64,000 bases of DNA from Zoogloea sp021286885 (GTDB lineage: Bacteria; Pseudomonadota; Gammaproteobacteria; Burkholderiales; Rhodocyclaceae): NCBI RefSeq assembly GCF_041915215.1, contig NZ_JAYSBV010000013.1, one strand, 5' to 3'. Both the position numbers and the translations under genes were made by a program. Within the stretch, counting starts at the first letter, position 1, and each line of letters begins with the position of its first letter. Below the pieces are notes generated by a model that was not told the origin of the DNA, did no database searches, and saw nothing but the letters and a program-made list of their open reading frames with translations. Shown piece by piece: positions 8,743-17,664 of the stretch.

Positions 8743-8839
8743 ATGACCGCAAAGGCCGAACTGTTGTCGTTCAGGGGACACGGCTTCGTGCTTCATCATG
8801 CAGAGGCAGTTCTTCCGTCAGACCAACGACTTACCATGT
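8743..8839 (+). repeat. Imperfect direct repeat, left copy (partner at 25247-25342)
   Basis: Aligned by eye with 25247-25342 in the same orientation, about three quarters of positions match with one single-base gap. The last 21 bases (8819-8839, CAGACCAACGAC...) are identical to 25322-25342. The pair brackets 16.5 kb containing the XRE gene, the Tn7-like module, RloAB and the STAND gene. The origin is unknown: boundary, decayed duplication or shared intergenic repeat. Confidence 0.65.
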
Positions 8840-8890
8840 CTCTTTGCTTTCACCGTGAAAGCATCCTTTTATTAATCAACATGTTATATA

Positions 8891-8919
8891 TTGAAATGGT
8901 CTGGCGTTCTGCGTACTCT
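8891..8919 (+). promoter_or_regulatory. Sigma-70-type promoter for XRE regulator
   Basis: TTGAAA (8891-8896), a 17-base spacer, then TACTCT (8914-8919), correctly placed 31 bases before the ATG of the XRE gene. Assigned by eye only. Confidence 0.5.
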
Positions 8920-8922
8920 GTG

Positions 8923-8938
8923 AGTTGATCCATCAACT
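8923..8938. promoter_or_regulatory. Palindromic operator candidate of XRE gene
   Basis: AGTTGAT-CC-ATCAACT is a perfect inverted repeat of seven bases per arm. It sits between the predicted -10 element and the XRE start codon, a position that fits autorepression. Confidence 0.5.
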
Positions 8939-8950
8939 TCACACGAAGAA

Positions 8951-9379
8951 ATGAGCCCCTTCGCCCACCTCCTGCATGACTTGCGGATGCGTCACGGCAT
9001 CCGGCAGCGTGACCTGGCGGAGCAGATGGGTTACGAGACGAGCTACTTCTCAGCGCTGGAGGTTGGAATCAAGGGGCCACCACCGGCAGAGTTTGTCGAA
9101 CGCTTGATCGCTGCGCTGAATCTATCGGAGGCAGAGCAGGAAGAGGTCCGTCGAACCGCTGTCGCCTCACAGCGCAAGCTCCAGATTGAGCATGACACGC
9201 CTCAAGACGTCTTTTGGATGCTCGCCGAGCTCCGGGAGCGGGTAAGCCAACTGCACCCCGTCCAGGTCCGCATGATCCGGGAAATCCTGGAACTTCCTGA
9301 AAACCTGGCCAAGAACCGCACTGAGCCAATCAGGCGCATCAAGCGGCGTCAGCATGAAGGGGAGGGCGCCAACATGTAA
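8951..9379 (+). CDS. XRE-family helix-turn-helix regulator
   Basis: 142 residues with an N-terminal Cro/CI-type HTH (about 4-60: LRMRHGIRQRDLAEQMGYETSYFSALEVG). An acidic helical C-terminal half and a basic tail (RRIKRRQH) follow. A palindrome lies directly upstream. It is divergent from an operon that encodes an ImmA/IrrE-type peptidase domain; such peptidases classically cleave XRE repressors (ImmR/ImmA), so it could be the repressor of that operon. Equally, it could belong to the Tn7-like module that follows on the same strand 241 bases later. Confidence 0.9.
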   Translation: MSPFAHLLHDLRMRHGIRQRDLAEQMGYETSYFSALEVGIKGPPPAEFVERLIAALNLSEAEQEEVRRTAVASQRKLQIEHDTPQDVFWMLAELRERVSQLHPVQVRMIREILELPENLAKNRTEPIRRIKRRQHEGEGANM

Positions 9380-9550
9380 AAACGGGCCAAACCTTTCGGT
9401 CTGACCCGCCTCTACAGGGTTCTCGCGAACCGCATTCACAAGCAAAGTATCGCGATCCCTCCAAGGCACGTCAAGCCAATCCTACGCTTACCCCCGGTTT
9501 TCCGAAGGCATTTGACCTGAGGAAGGGCAATCTTTTGCCCAAAAACCGGG

Positions 9551-9581
9551 CATACCGAACCAGATCGATGGTGCCGGTATG
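9551..9581. promoter_or_regulatory. Inverted repeat upstream of tnsA
   Basis: CATACCG (9551-9557) and CGGTATG (9575-9581) form a seven-base inverted repeat with a 17-base spacer, 40 bases before the tnsA start. A small hairpin GGGCAA/TTGCCC lies at about 9525-9540. It could be an operator or transposase-binding element. Confidence 0.35.
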
Positions 9582-9620
9582 GGCGCTCACGCCCTCACGC
9601 CGGCACCGGAAGGAATCGCG

Positions 9621-10343
9621 ATGACTTCGCTTTCATGGAAAGGCACGTGGCACGGCCTCGCGCCTGCTGGCCTGCCCCACCAACGCGCCCGAACCATCCT
9701 CCGTCACACCGGCGGCATCGTCCGGGGCAAGTTCCCCAGCCGCAAGACGGGCCGGATGGTCCACCACGAGGGACTCCTTGAACTGGATGCCATTTATCAC
9801 TTCGAGACCTCGCCCCTGATCTTGGCCTACACGGAACAGCCCGAAACCATCCAATATCCGGATGGCAATCGTCTGCGCCGCTATACACCGGACTTCGAGC
9901 TGTTTTTGGCCGATGGTTCGTCAGTGCTTGTGGAGATCAAGCCTGCAGAGCTTGCCACCAAGGACGAGACCAAGCATAAGCTCGACCGTATTGCGGAACA
10001 CCTCACCCGCATCGATCGCGTGTTTGTCGTCCTGACCGACCGGCAACTCCGTGTCGAACCGCGTCTGGGCAACTTGCGCTGGATCTACCACCAAGCCCCG
10101 CGTATCCGTCCATCCCTGCTGAAGTGCGACGTCGCCCTGGAGCGGCTGGCCGTGCATTTTCCGGCTTCGATTCAAGCAACCAAGGAGGTGCTCACCCCAG
10201 TTGGCTTGGACCCTCTCTCGTTGCTGATGGCCGGGCGACTCACCTGCAATCTTGACCACCCCGTGGACTTCGACACCCAACTGCATCTTTCTCAGGAGAA
10301 CGACCATGCGTGGTTTCGCCTTTCGGACCGGTTTGGTTTTTGA
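9621..10343 (+). CDS. tnsA: TnsA-like transposon endonuclease
   Basis: 240 residues. TnsA makes the 5' strand cuts that free Tn7-like elements for cut-and-paste movement. The PD-(D/E)XK core is visible as HHEGLLELD (Glu), RRYTPDFEL (Asp) and VLVEIKP (ExK), preceded by RKTGRMVHHEG as in the family. A shorter C-terminal part (LERLAVHFPASIQATKEVL) likely contacts TnsC. The start at 9621 is preferred because GGAAGGA lies just upstream; an earlier ATG at 9579 lacks this. It overlaps tnsB by 38 bases. Confidence 0.9.
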   Translation: MTSLSWKGTWHGLAPAGLPHQRARTILRHTGGIVRGKFPSRKTGRMVHHEGLLELDAIYHFETSPLILAYTEQPETIQYPDGNRLRRYTPDFELFLADGSSVLVEIKPAELATKDETKHKLDRIAEHLTRIDRVFVVLTDRQLRVEPRLGNLRWIYHQAPRIRPSLLKCDVALERLAVHFPASIQATKEVLTPVGLDPLSLLMAGRLTCNLDHPVDFDTQLHLSQENDHAWFRLSDRFGF

Positions 10344-12273
10344 GTGGGACGGCGCCGCTCACCGGATCGAGCGGCTGGGAGCGGGTGATCAGGTTGTGCT
10401 GGAGCGTCTGAGCGACGGGCAAACTGTGCTGAGTTCCAGGCAGGAGCTCTTGGCTGCCTTCGGCGCGGGACAGCTATGCATGCCTCCGGGCACTGACACG
10501 GCTCCTATTGCTCAGGTATATCAGCGGCCGCTGGCAGAGCTTCCCAGCCACATTCAGGCAAAAGTGCGCACGCGCATGGCCTATCTGGACACGATTCGGG
10601 AGGCTGGACAGATCCCGCTGACGCCGTATCACCTCGTTCCCCTGATTGGCGAGGTCTCTAGACGCATCAACGACCCGCATCCTCCATCTCCGATGACCCT
10701 CTACAGATGGCACCAGGCCTACCGGCGAGCTCAGGATGCGCGCGCCTTGATTCCCCGGTTTGACCTGCGGGGTGGCGCAGGAACGCGGCAAGCGGAGCGG
10801 GTTCGCGAACTTTTCGGGGAGGCGGCCGAGGAAGCCTTTCGAGCCAGTCCGTCGGCAACCATCAAATCCATCTTCACGCGTCTTGAAGGGAAAATCCGCG
10901 CCGAAAACGCCAAGCGTCTCCCGGCTGACCAACTCCGCCTCCCCTCCGTTAGAACAGTCTATCGCCTGTTCCAGCGCCTGGAGGCTTATGATCAGACGCG
11001 GCTTGCCGAGGGGAAGCATGTTGCGGATCGCCGCTATCGGGTCGCCAAAGCGGGGCCTGTCGTTGAAGGCATCTTGATGCGGGTTGAGGTCGATCACACG
11101 CCCCTCGACCTCTTCCTGATCGACGAGATCACGGGCCTCCCCCTTGGCCGACCGGTCCTGACGCTGTTTATCGACGTCTACAGCCGCTTCCCAGTCGGCT
11201 ACTACCTCAGCTTTGGCGGCACCTCCGCCGCCGCTGTTGTCGGTGGCCTGCGCCATGCCATCCTGCCCAAAACCCCGGTAAAGGAGGTCATACCGAATTT
11301 GCCCGTGGAGCACGCGTGGCCTTGCTACGGTTTGATCGCGGTACTGGTTGCTGACAACGGTCTAGAGTTCTACTCCACCGCTTTGGATAGCGTCGCCATG
11401 GACCTGGGTATGAGCATCATCTATTGCCCAAAGCGGCAGCCATGGTTCAAAGGCGCCATCGAGCGCTTCCTGCAGACGTTCAATTTCACCCTGAGCCACC
11501 AGCTACCGGGCACCAGTCTCTCCAGACTGGAGGACCGGGGCGACTACGACTCCCAAAAGCACGCCCTCCTGACCCTGGCCGAGTTCAAGCACCTCCTGGA
11601 GAAGTGGTTGTTGGATATCTATGCCCAAACCGTCCACCGGGGCATCGGTACGACGCCCTGGGCCAAGTGGCAAGAGGGCCTGAAGCGTCACACGCCGGAA
11701 CTACCGGGGAGTCTGGACGACTTGCAGCGCAGGATCGGCATGGCCGAGGAGCGCACCCTGCGTCGAGATGGGATCGTCCTGAAAGGAATCCGCTACGCGG
11801 GTCCCGATCTCGATCCCATCCTGCGCACCTGGGGGCCAGGGGTAAAGATCCGGCTCGTTTTCGACGCCGAGGACCTGGGCAGCATCCAGGTCTGGGCGCC
11901 CGATCAGCAGGATCCGGTGACGGTTCCGGCCTTGAACCAGACTTACGCCAAGGGCCTCACACTCCTCCAGCACGAGCTCATCCAGCAGCAGGTCCGCGAA
12001 AACGGTCAGTCCGCCGAGAACCCCGACGCCTTGGCCAAGGCCAAGTACGACCTGGCTATCGCAGTGGATGAACTCCTCAAGGGGCGCAAACAACGCGGCC
12101 GGCGCCGGGCGGCCAACATCCACGGCAAGACCAGCACTCATCCTGAGGCCCGACTTAATCCTGACACGTCTCCCAAGCCTGTCACTAAACCCATCCCGAC
12201 ACCGGAGGCGGTCCTCGACGAACCACCCGCGCCGCTACCCACCTTCCAGCTTTCGCGAGGGCGGCACGGATGA
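10306..12273 (+). CDS. tnsB: TnsB/TniA-like DDE transposase
   Basis: 655 residues. It has a retroviral-integrase-type catalytic core with Asp263 (VEVDHTPLDLF), Asp350 (VADNGLEF) and Glu386 (GAIERFLQTFN), then a Mu-type beta-barrel domain and a Lys/Arg-rich C-terminal tail. N-terminal helices probably bind the transposon ends. It performs 3' strand cleavage and transfer together with TnsA. The start at 10306 follows AGGAGAAC, while an upstream in-frame ATG at 10252 lies deep within tnsA. Its last four bases overlap tnsC (ATGA). Confidence 0.95.
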   Translation: MRGFAFRTGLVFEWDGAAHRIERLGAGDQVVLERLSDGQTVLSSRQELLAAFGAGQLCMPPGTDTAPIAQVYQRPLAELPSHIQAKVRTRMAYLDTIREAGQIPLTPYHLVPLIGEVSRRINDPHPPSPMTLYRWHQAYRRAQDARALIPRFDLRGGAGTRQAERVRELFGEAAEEAFRASPSATIKSIFTRLEGKIRAENAKRLPADQLRLPSVRTVYRLFQRLEAYDQTRLAEGKHVADRRYRVAKAGPVVEGILMRVEVDHTPLDLFLIDEITGLPLGRPVLTLFIDVYSRFPVGYYLSFGGTSAAAVVGGLRHAILPKTPVKEVIPNLPVEHAWPCYGLIAVLVADNGLEFYSTALDSVAMDLGMSIIYCPKRQPWFKGAIERFLQTFNFTLSHQLPGTSLSRLEDRGDYDSQKHALLTLAEFKHLLEKWLLDIYAQTVHRGIGTTPWAKWQEGLKRHTPELPGSLDDLQRRIGMAEERTLRRDGIVLKGIRYAGPDLDPILRTWGPGVKIRLVFDAEDLGSIQVWAPDQQDPVTVPALNQTYAKGLTLLQHELIQQQVRENGQSAENPDALAKAKYDLAIAVDELLKGRKQRGRRRAANIHGKTSTHPEARLNPDTSPKPVTKPIPTPEAVLDEPPAPLPTFQLSRGRHG

Positions 12274-13241
12274 ACGTTGCAGAATTCGAAGCTCTGCGGG
12301 TGTTCACCAGCGAGTACTTGCAGTTTCCGCCGTTTGTATCGGCTTTCAACGAGATCGACCGTCTGGTGCAGCTTTACCGGCAGACCAGCGTCGCCCAGCA
12401 TCTGCTGGTGACCGGGGAGTCCGGCACCGGCAAGACGACGCTCTGTAAAGCACTGGTAGAACGCTATCCACGTGCGACCTTGCCGGAGCGCGATGTGGTG
12501 CCGGTCCTCGTCGTACCGATTCCACCGGCTGCAACCATCGCCAGCGTGGCCGAGGCCATGCTGGCCCGCCTGGGGGATCCGGCGCCGACGACGGGTACGA
12601 CCTCTGCCAAGACAGCCCGGGCTGCACGTCTTTCGCGAGCCTGCGGCGTCGAGCTCCTGATGTTCGACGAAGCCAACCATATCCAGGACCGGGGGCAGTC
12701 CCCCACCCAGTACATGGTGGGGGACTGGCTCAAAGGCTTGATGGACGATGTCCAGGTGCCAACAGTGCTTCTGGGCCTGCCTCGGGTCGAGGACCTGCTG
12801 AGGGTCAATGAGCAGCTACGGCGCCGCTTCACGCGCCGTCTGCAGATGGCCTTGGGACAGGATCCCGACAACTCCATCGAAACCCAGTGTCTGCGGCTGT
12901 TCACGTCCCTGACTCCCTCGCTGCCAGTGCCCTTCAACAAGGGGGTAACAACCTGGAGTGAACTCGCATACCGGCTGCACGCGGCCACGGATGGAAGGGT
13001 CGCCTACGTCAAGTCTCTGCTGATCGGGGCGATTCGCTTGGTGTTCGAGCGGGAGGTGTCCGAGATCACCCTGGCGGAGCTGGAAACCGCATTCACTGCC
13101 GAGATCTGGCCTCAAGGGGTTGGCGCGCTCAATCCCTTCTGTCCGAATTTCGATTTTCGGCGCCTGGACAGGGCAGGGGAGCCCTTCGAGCGGGGGGCGC
13201 TGGTGGATCGACCTTCGCGGAGACGCGCCCATGCTGCTTGA
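12270..13241 (+). CDS. tnsC: TnsC/TniB-like AAA+ ATPase
   Basis: 323 residues. Walker A GESGTGKT at 49-56 and Walker B LLMFDEANHI near 133 are followed by the sensor-like VLLGLPRVEDLL. TnsC polymerises on target DNA, links the TniQ/TnsD target selector to TnsAB and controls target immunity. ATG overlaps the tnsB stop, and the end overlaps the next gene by 11 bases, so the module is one operon. Confidence 0.93.
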   Translation: MNVAEFEALRVFTSEYLQFPPFVSAFNEIDRLVQLYRQTSVAQHLLVTGESGTGKTTLCKALVERYPRATLPERDVVPVLVVPIPPAATIASVAEAMLARLGDPAPTTGTTSAKTARAARLSRACGVELLMFDEANHIQDRGQSPTQYMVGDWLKGLMDDVQVPTVLLGLPRVEDLLRVNEQLRRRFTRRLQMALGQDPDNSIETQCLRLFTSLTPSLPVPFNKGVTTWSELAYRLHAATDGRVAYVKSLLIGAIRLVFEREVSEITLAELETAFTAEIWPQGVGALNPFCPNFDFRRLDRAGEPFERGALVDRPSRRRAHAA

Positions 13242-14589
13242 ACTGGCAGGCTATCCCCTCCGACCCACACGCCAGCCGGGCGAGAGTCTAGCCGGGTTTG
13301 TGAGCCGGCATTTCGGTACGAACGGTCACTGGATGCCGGAGGCGCTGCACCGTGCGCTTTCAACCCTGTACCGCTCCGAGGACGCTTCGGCACGCGAGGA
13401 GGCTTGGGAGCTGATTTGCAGCCTCACCGGCCAGGCCTCCCTTGCGGATCGCCAGATATGGGTGGAGGAACGCTTCACCCTGCCTGAAGCCGCGCCGAGA
13501 CGTAAGGGGCGCCACTGGCAACGCGCCTACTCATCAAAGGTGTGCGTCTGCCCCCACTGCCTGGCGGAGCACGGCGTTCACCTGGCCATTTGGGAATTGC
13601 CCCTGGTGGATGTATGTCCGCGCCACGGCGGCCTGCTCGTGCATCGCTGCGAGTGCGGGAATGAACTGACCTGGCCAGGCATGGGGCCGGACTGGACCTG
13701 TCGTTGTGGCAAGCCCCTTTCAAGCCTGCCCAGTCGACCGGCGTCGGGATCACTCAGGCAGCTCGCGCAAGTGATCGCTGCAGCCAGCGGGCGGCCCTTC
13801 CCATGCGGATCACCCAGTTCGGCCGGACGCATCGCCACGAACCTGCGCCAAACCTATGAGGCACTCTTCTGGCTGCAGGGGCTCGTCGCGTTGATCGCGG
13901 AAACAAGCCAAAACCCGATGCCCCCAGAACCTCGGCCTGGGCGTCGGGTTGGATACCTCCTCCGCGACTGGCCCAATGGGATGGCGGCACGGATTCGGCG
14001 ATTACTTGGCCTCCGTCACCGGCATGACCGGAACAGTCTTGTTTTGCTGCTTGACGATACCCATCCGTCGAAGCGGCTGCTCAATTACCTGGCCAACACC
14101 GGGGCGTTGTCTTCGGAACTACCGGCAGACCTGCTTCAGAGTGTGCGGGCTGTGGTCGAGCATTTACGGTCGCCCATCGGCCCAGCACCAACATTGATCT
14201 TCAATCCAGCGCTCAGCATTTCAGAACGGCAGCAGCGCCTCACGTCATTGAGAGATTGGTGGTCCGATCTTCGCGACCGGATGGAGGTGGAAGAGGCGCC
14301 AACAGTGGCCCCCAGTTCGCCCCTGCTTCACTTGGACAGTCTCGATGCGCGGTTCCGCATGCTGCTGATCAACGTCCTCGTCAACGCGGCCAGGACGGAG
14401 ATCTCTCCACAGCGCTTTCGCCGCTTCGCTGTTGTCTGGCCGCCGGCTCGTCCTCTGCCGGCAAATGCCAGTCCGGAGCTCTTCATCCAGGCGCTGGATG
14501 CACAGCTACGAACGGTATCCAGCGCACACCTGCAATACCTCTGCGAGCTCGCGTGTCACGCGGCAGGAGTCACCCGTGCAGCGGTTTGA
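13231..14589 (+). CDS. tniQ: TniQ/TnsD-like target selector 1
   Basis: 452 residues. A TniQ domain occupies the N-terminal 160: LRPTRQPGESLAGFVSRHF, a zinc-binding CPHC...CPRHGGLLVHRCECG cluster and a second CRCG. The C-terminal 280 residues are helical with no motif I recognise. TniQ/TnsD proteins bind the attachment site or a guide complex and recruit TnsC. The start at 13231 overlaps tnsC, and the conserved TniQ N-terminus begins immediately after it. It is the first of two TniQ proteins here. Confidence 0.9.
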   Translation: MLLELAGYPLRPTRQPGESLAGFVSRHFGTNGHWMPEALHRALSTLYRSEDASAREEAWELICSLTGQASLADRQIWVEERFTLPEAAPRRKGRHWQRAYSSKVCVCPHCLAEHGVHLAIWELPLVDVCPRHGGLLVHRCECGNELTWPGMGPDWTCRCGKPLSSLPSRPASGSLRQLAQVIAAASGRPFPCGSPSSAGRIATNLRQTYEALFWLQGLVALIAETSQNPMPPEPRPGRRVGYLLRDWPNGMAARIRRLLGLRHRHDRNSLVLLLDDTHPSKRLLNYLANTGALSSELPADLLQSVRAVVEHLRSPIGPAPTLIFNPALSISERQQRLTSLRDWWSDLRDRMEVEEAPTVAPSSPLLHLDSLDARFRMLLINVLVNAARTEISPQRFRRFAVVWPPARPLPANASPELFIQALDAQLRTVSSAHLQYLCELACHAAGVTRAAV

Positions 14590-16492
14590 ACCGATCTACC
14601 ACGCATCCGCTACTGTCACGACAACGGGTGGCGGGCGCTGGTGGAAGCGCCACGGTCTTCCAGTGCGCCCGAGGCCTTATCCGGGTGAGTGGGCGTACGG
14701 CTATCTGGTACGGGTCGCGGAGGCCAATGGTTATGAATCACCCCGTGCCCTGTGGCGTGGTTTGGGGCCGAGGCGCACGGGATCCATCTCCTCGGTCAGG
14801 TACGCGCTGCGCTTGTCTCCTGCTGAATGGAGTTTCTTGTCGGGACCCTGGCCACGTTTCTGTCGCGTCGAACAGGTGTTGGCTGAGGGCCTCGCCCGAT
14901 CCGATTACTGCCATGATCACCTGCGCTGGTGCCCCCATTGCCTTGCCGAGCGGGGGTTTCTGCAAGCGCGGTGGCTGATCAAGCTCTGCGTCGCGTGTCC
15001 CGAGCACGGATGCTACCTACGGGACACCTGCGCGGTTTGCCATCAGTATCAACGGCCAGAACGAGCCGCGCTCGACCGCTGCCTGTGCGGCGCTTCGCTG
15101 ATCGGCATCCCCGCTGAGCGTGTCGCCGAGGATGAGCTCCGGCTCCAGCTTGCCTTTCAGGGTGCCTTGGCAGGGCAAGCCCAGGAGGGCGCCCCTTCGT
15201 TGAGTGTGGCTGCCTGGATCACGCTCTTTCATCGTGTAGCCGCGTTCGATGTTGAGCGGGAAACTCGCTCCGGGCAGACACCTGGACTCCACCGTCTTGA
15301 TCGAGCCATCGTGGTGAATCGGCAGCTCGCCAGTCTGCTCGCCGCCTGGCCTTCTGGCTTTCATCGCTGCCTGGGCGATCTGCAGAGACGGGCAGAGCCA
15401 TCGTTCAGCTTGGTTCGAACCTTTGGACGCCTGTACCGATGGCTGTACCGGGATTTCGAGGGGGACGAGTTCGCCTTCCTGCGTGACGCCTTTGAGGACT
15501 ACCTGCGAGAACACTGGTGGGGACTGTTGTGTCGTCGTAACCGCCGCCTTGGCACCCGACCCCCCGGCAGTCGGAAGACAGCCCAGGCTATCGCCGCAGC
15601 AGCAGGCACAACGCCGGCTCGTGTCCGGCAGTTGCACTTGGCTGGCTGGGTCGAGGGCGACATCGCGGCCCAGCCGAGCGGCCGTCGCACGTGGTCTTTT
15701 CCTGCTTCGCAGGTCGAACCTCTTGCTACCTTGATCGCTGATGGCCTAACTCTGAAAGATGCGGCAGCCTATCTGCGGCTTCCCAAGCACCGCGTTCGCG
15801 AGCTGATTACGACAGGCATGATCAAACCACTTCTGTCGACCGAAGGACATGGAGCGGCAACGTGGCTGATTTCCAGGCACCAGCTGGATGACTTGGGCCG
15901 CGCATACTCAGCGCGCCAAGCGCTCGTGACCAAGGAAGAACCTCCTGATTGCGTTCCTCTTGTGCAGATTCTCAAGGCTTGGCGCCTGGAGGCCGGGGCA
16001 TTCGCCGCACTGCTTCATGCGCTTCAATCAGGCGTGCTGACTCCAATTGCCACCCGCGACATGGGAAACACTGTCCTGGGAGGTCTGTTGCTTCCTCGCA
16101 AGGAAGTACAGGCCTGGCTTGCACACTGGCGTGAGTCCAACGGCAGGGGCTACTCGATCACCGACGCGGCCGGAATTTTGGGGATCAAGGCTCAAGTGGC
16201 CTACCACCTGGTTCGATGCGGTCTCCTGGAGAGCACGTCGTCCCCACTGACGCAGGTGCGCCGAGTTTCTCGCGACGGGATCGCGAAGTTCGAGGCGCAT
16301 TACATCTCCTTGATGGAGATCGCCAAGCGCTCGGGCACTTCGCCCAAACAAGCCCTTCACCGCTTGCAAATTCACCCTGTGGCAGGCCCTTCTATCGATG
16401 GATGCCGGCAGTACTTCTACCTGCGCAGCGACGTGGAACACCTTCTTGACCAACCTCTCCAAACCCAGGAGTCGGGCAATGCTGAACCGTGA
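14576..16492 (+). CDS. TniQ/TnsD-like target selector 2 with tandem HTH region
   Basis: 638 residues from GTG 14576, which has AGGAG eight bases upstream; the open frame extends further 5' but without conservation. A TniQ domain (RPYPGEWAYGYLVRVAEANG) is followed by zinc pairs CPHC, CVAC..H, CAVC and CLCG. From about residue 370 there are at least three, probably four, helix-turn-helix units (AQAIAAAAGTTPARVRQL; LKDAAAYLRLPKHRVREL; SITDAAGILGIKAQVAYHL; SLMEIAKRSGTSPKQALH). This layout fits a sequence-specific TnsD that reads a long attachment site. Confidence 0.88.
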   Translation: MQRFEPIYHASATVTTTGGGRWWKRHGLPVRPRPYPGEWAYGYLVRVAEANGYESPRALWRGLGPRRTGSISSVRYALRLSPAEWSFLSGPWPRFCRVEQVLAEGLARSDYCHDHLRWCPHCLAERGFLQARWLIKLCVACPEHGCYLRDTCAVCHQYQRPERAALDRCLCGASLIGIPAERVAEDELRLQLAFQGALAGQAQEGAPSLSVAAWITLFHRVAAFDVERETRSGQTPGLHRLDRAIVVNRQLASLLAAWPSGFHRCLGDLQRRAEPSFSLVRTFGRLYRWLYRDFEGDEFAFLRDAFEDYLREHWWGLLCRRNRRLGTRPPGSRKTAQAIAAAAGTTPARVRQLHLAGWVEGDIAAQPSGRRTWSFPASQVEPLATLIADGLTLKDAAAYLRLPKHRVRELITTGMIKPLLSTEGHGAATWLISRHQLDDLGRAYSARQALVTKEEPPDCVPLVQILKAWRLEAGAFAALLHALQSGVLTPIATRDMGNTVLGGLLLPRKEVQAWLAHWRESNGRGYSITDAAGILGIKAQVAYHLVRCGLLESTSSPLTQVRRVSRDGIAKFEAHYISLMEIAKRSGTSPKQALHRLQIHPVAGPSIDGCRQYFYLRSDVEHLLDQPLQTQESGNAEP

Positions 16493-16910
16493 AGACTTAC
16501 CAGACACGGATCTGGACCGTTTGCAGGCCGAGATCCTCAGCGGCCCTTTCGAAGCCGCGCTCCCCGTCAGCATGACTGACGAGTGGTTGAACCTGATCGC
16601 CAGGGATATCTACGAAGCCCTGAGTGACGACCAACCCACTACCAAGAATCCGGGCGTACTACGCGCCGAAGCGCCTTTCCGGCTGATCGCGCGGCTCCTT
16701 GTCGAGAGCCAGGGGAGGGCCTGGCATGTCGAGGACTTCGACTCCCTGCAAGATCATTACATGAACTACCTCGCCGAAGTCATCCTGGAGCTGGTCAGGC
16801 GCCAGAAGGGGCACTGGGTACCACCTGCGACGCTGGATACGATCCTGACGCGGACGGATCTGACGTTGGAACAGGCCCTCTACGGTGTCGCCAATGTACG
16901 CTGTGAGTGA
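16479..16910 (+). CDS. Uncharacterised protein of Tn7-like module
   Basis: 143 residues, acidic and helical, no recognised domain. The start at 16479 has AGGAG upstream (CCAGGAGTCGGGCA) and overlaps the end of the second TniQ gene by 14 bases, so it is co-translated with the transposition genes. Ends in LTRTDLTLEQALYGVANVRCE. Possibly an accessory transposition factor, by position only. Confidence 0.65.
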   Translation: MLNREDLPDTDLDRLQAEILSGPFEAALPVSMTDEWLNLIARDIYEALSDDQPTTKNPGVLRAEAPFRLIARLLVESQGRAWHVEDFDSLQDHYMNYLAEVILELVRRQKGHWVPPATLDTILTRTDLTLEQALYGVANVRCE

Positions 16911-16988
16911 GCTGATGACGAAACCGAATCGGGAAGCGCGGCCTGCCCCCGCCAACCACACGAACACCCTCGCCAAGCCGGAGTGATC

Positions 16989-17600
16989 ATGAAAAATCCC
17001 CGATGCGAACGTTTCCGTATCCTGATGCGCCAGTTTCACCGCAACCACCCCTGGCGCCTGACCAACGGCTTGTTCATCCCACATGCCTATCCGGAGCCCG
17101 ACAAAGTGAACCTGTGGGATGACGTCGGCTTCATCCTCAACAGACGCAGGGTGATGGTGTGGTGGATTCACCCCAAAGCCAGGTACGAGGACGAGATCTC
17201 CCGACGAGCCTACGAGGAAGCCGGGCCAATGCCTGAAGATTCTGCTTCGTGGAGCGAAGAGAAGCGCAGAAAGCGCGTCGGCCGTTCAAGGAAAAGGGTG
17301 GTCACGTACCGTACCCAGGGCTGGTCGGACCAGATGAAGGCCTATTTTGAGCGGGTTGATGCTATCGAAGAGCGACTGCGTCAGGAGGGAATCGACTACG
17401 AGGCCCGCCCAAGTCTGGTCGTGCGGTGGTATCGATGGGGGATCGGGATGGAGCTCTGTGCGCCGCTGGAGGTGAGGGGTGTAGAGGGCGTCCGGACTTT
17501 GGCGGAGCTGGCGCGCCTGCTGATTCGGCGGAAGACAACCCTTGAGAAAGCCCGTCATGCAAGTTGTTTCGTGAAAGACCGGAAATGTCTGTTGGGATGA
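16989..17600 (+). CDS. Uncharacterised basic protein of Tn7-like module
   Basis: 203 residues, basic and rich in Arg and Trp, with a coiled-coil-like segment AYFERVDAIEERLRQEGIDY. No family recognised. ATG 16989 follows CCGGAGTGATC; GTG 16983 is an alternative. It is the last gene of the transposition operon before non-coding DNA with several inverted repeats, consistent with a gene near a transposon end. Confidence 0.6.
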   Translation: MKNPRCERFRILMRQFHRNHPWRLTNGLFIPHAYPEPDKVNLWDDVGFILNRRRVMVWWIHPKARYEDEISRRAYEEAGPMPEDSASWSEEKRRKRVGRSRKRVVTYRTQGWSDQMKAYFERVDAIEERLRQEGIDYEARPSLVVRWYRWGIGMELCAPLEVRGVEGVRTLAELARLLIRRKTTLEKARHASCFVKDRKCLLG

Positions 17601-17664
17601 TGCGCAGCCTCGGTGTCACCAGAAAATCTCAGTATCTTTGGCACAAGTCGGACGTTCTTTCATG

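Larger units (their letters stand above)
8487..8950. other. Divergent intergenic region between sigma-like operon and XRE gene
   Basis: About 460 bases without a credible gene. It should hold the promoters of both transcription units. It contains a copy of the 97-bp repeat (8743-8839), an A/T-rich stretch at 8870-8892, a promoter-like element and a palindrome just before the XRE gene. Confidence 0.5.
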
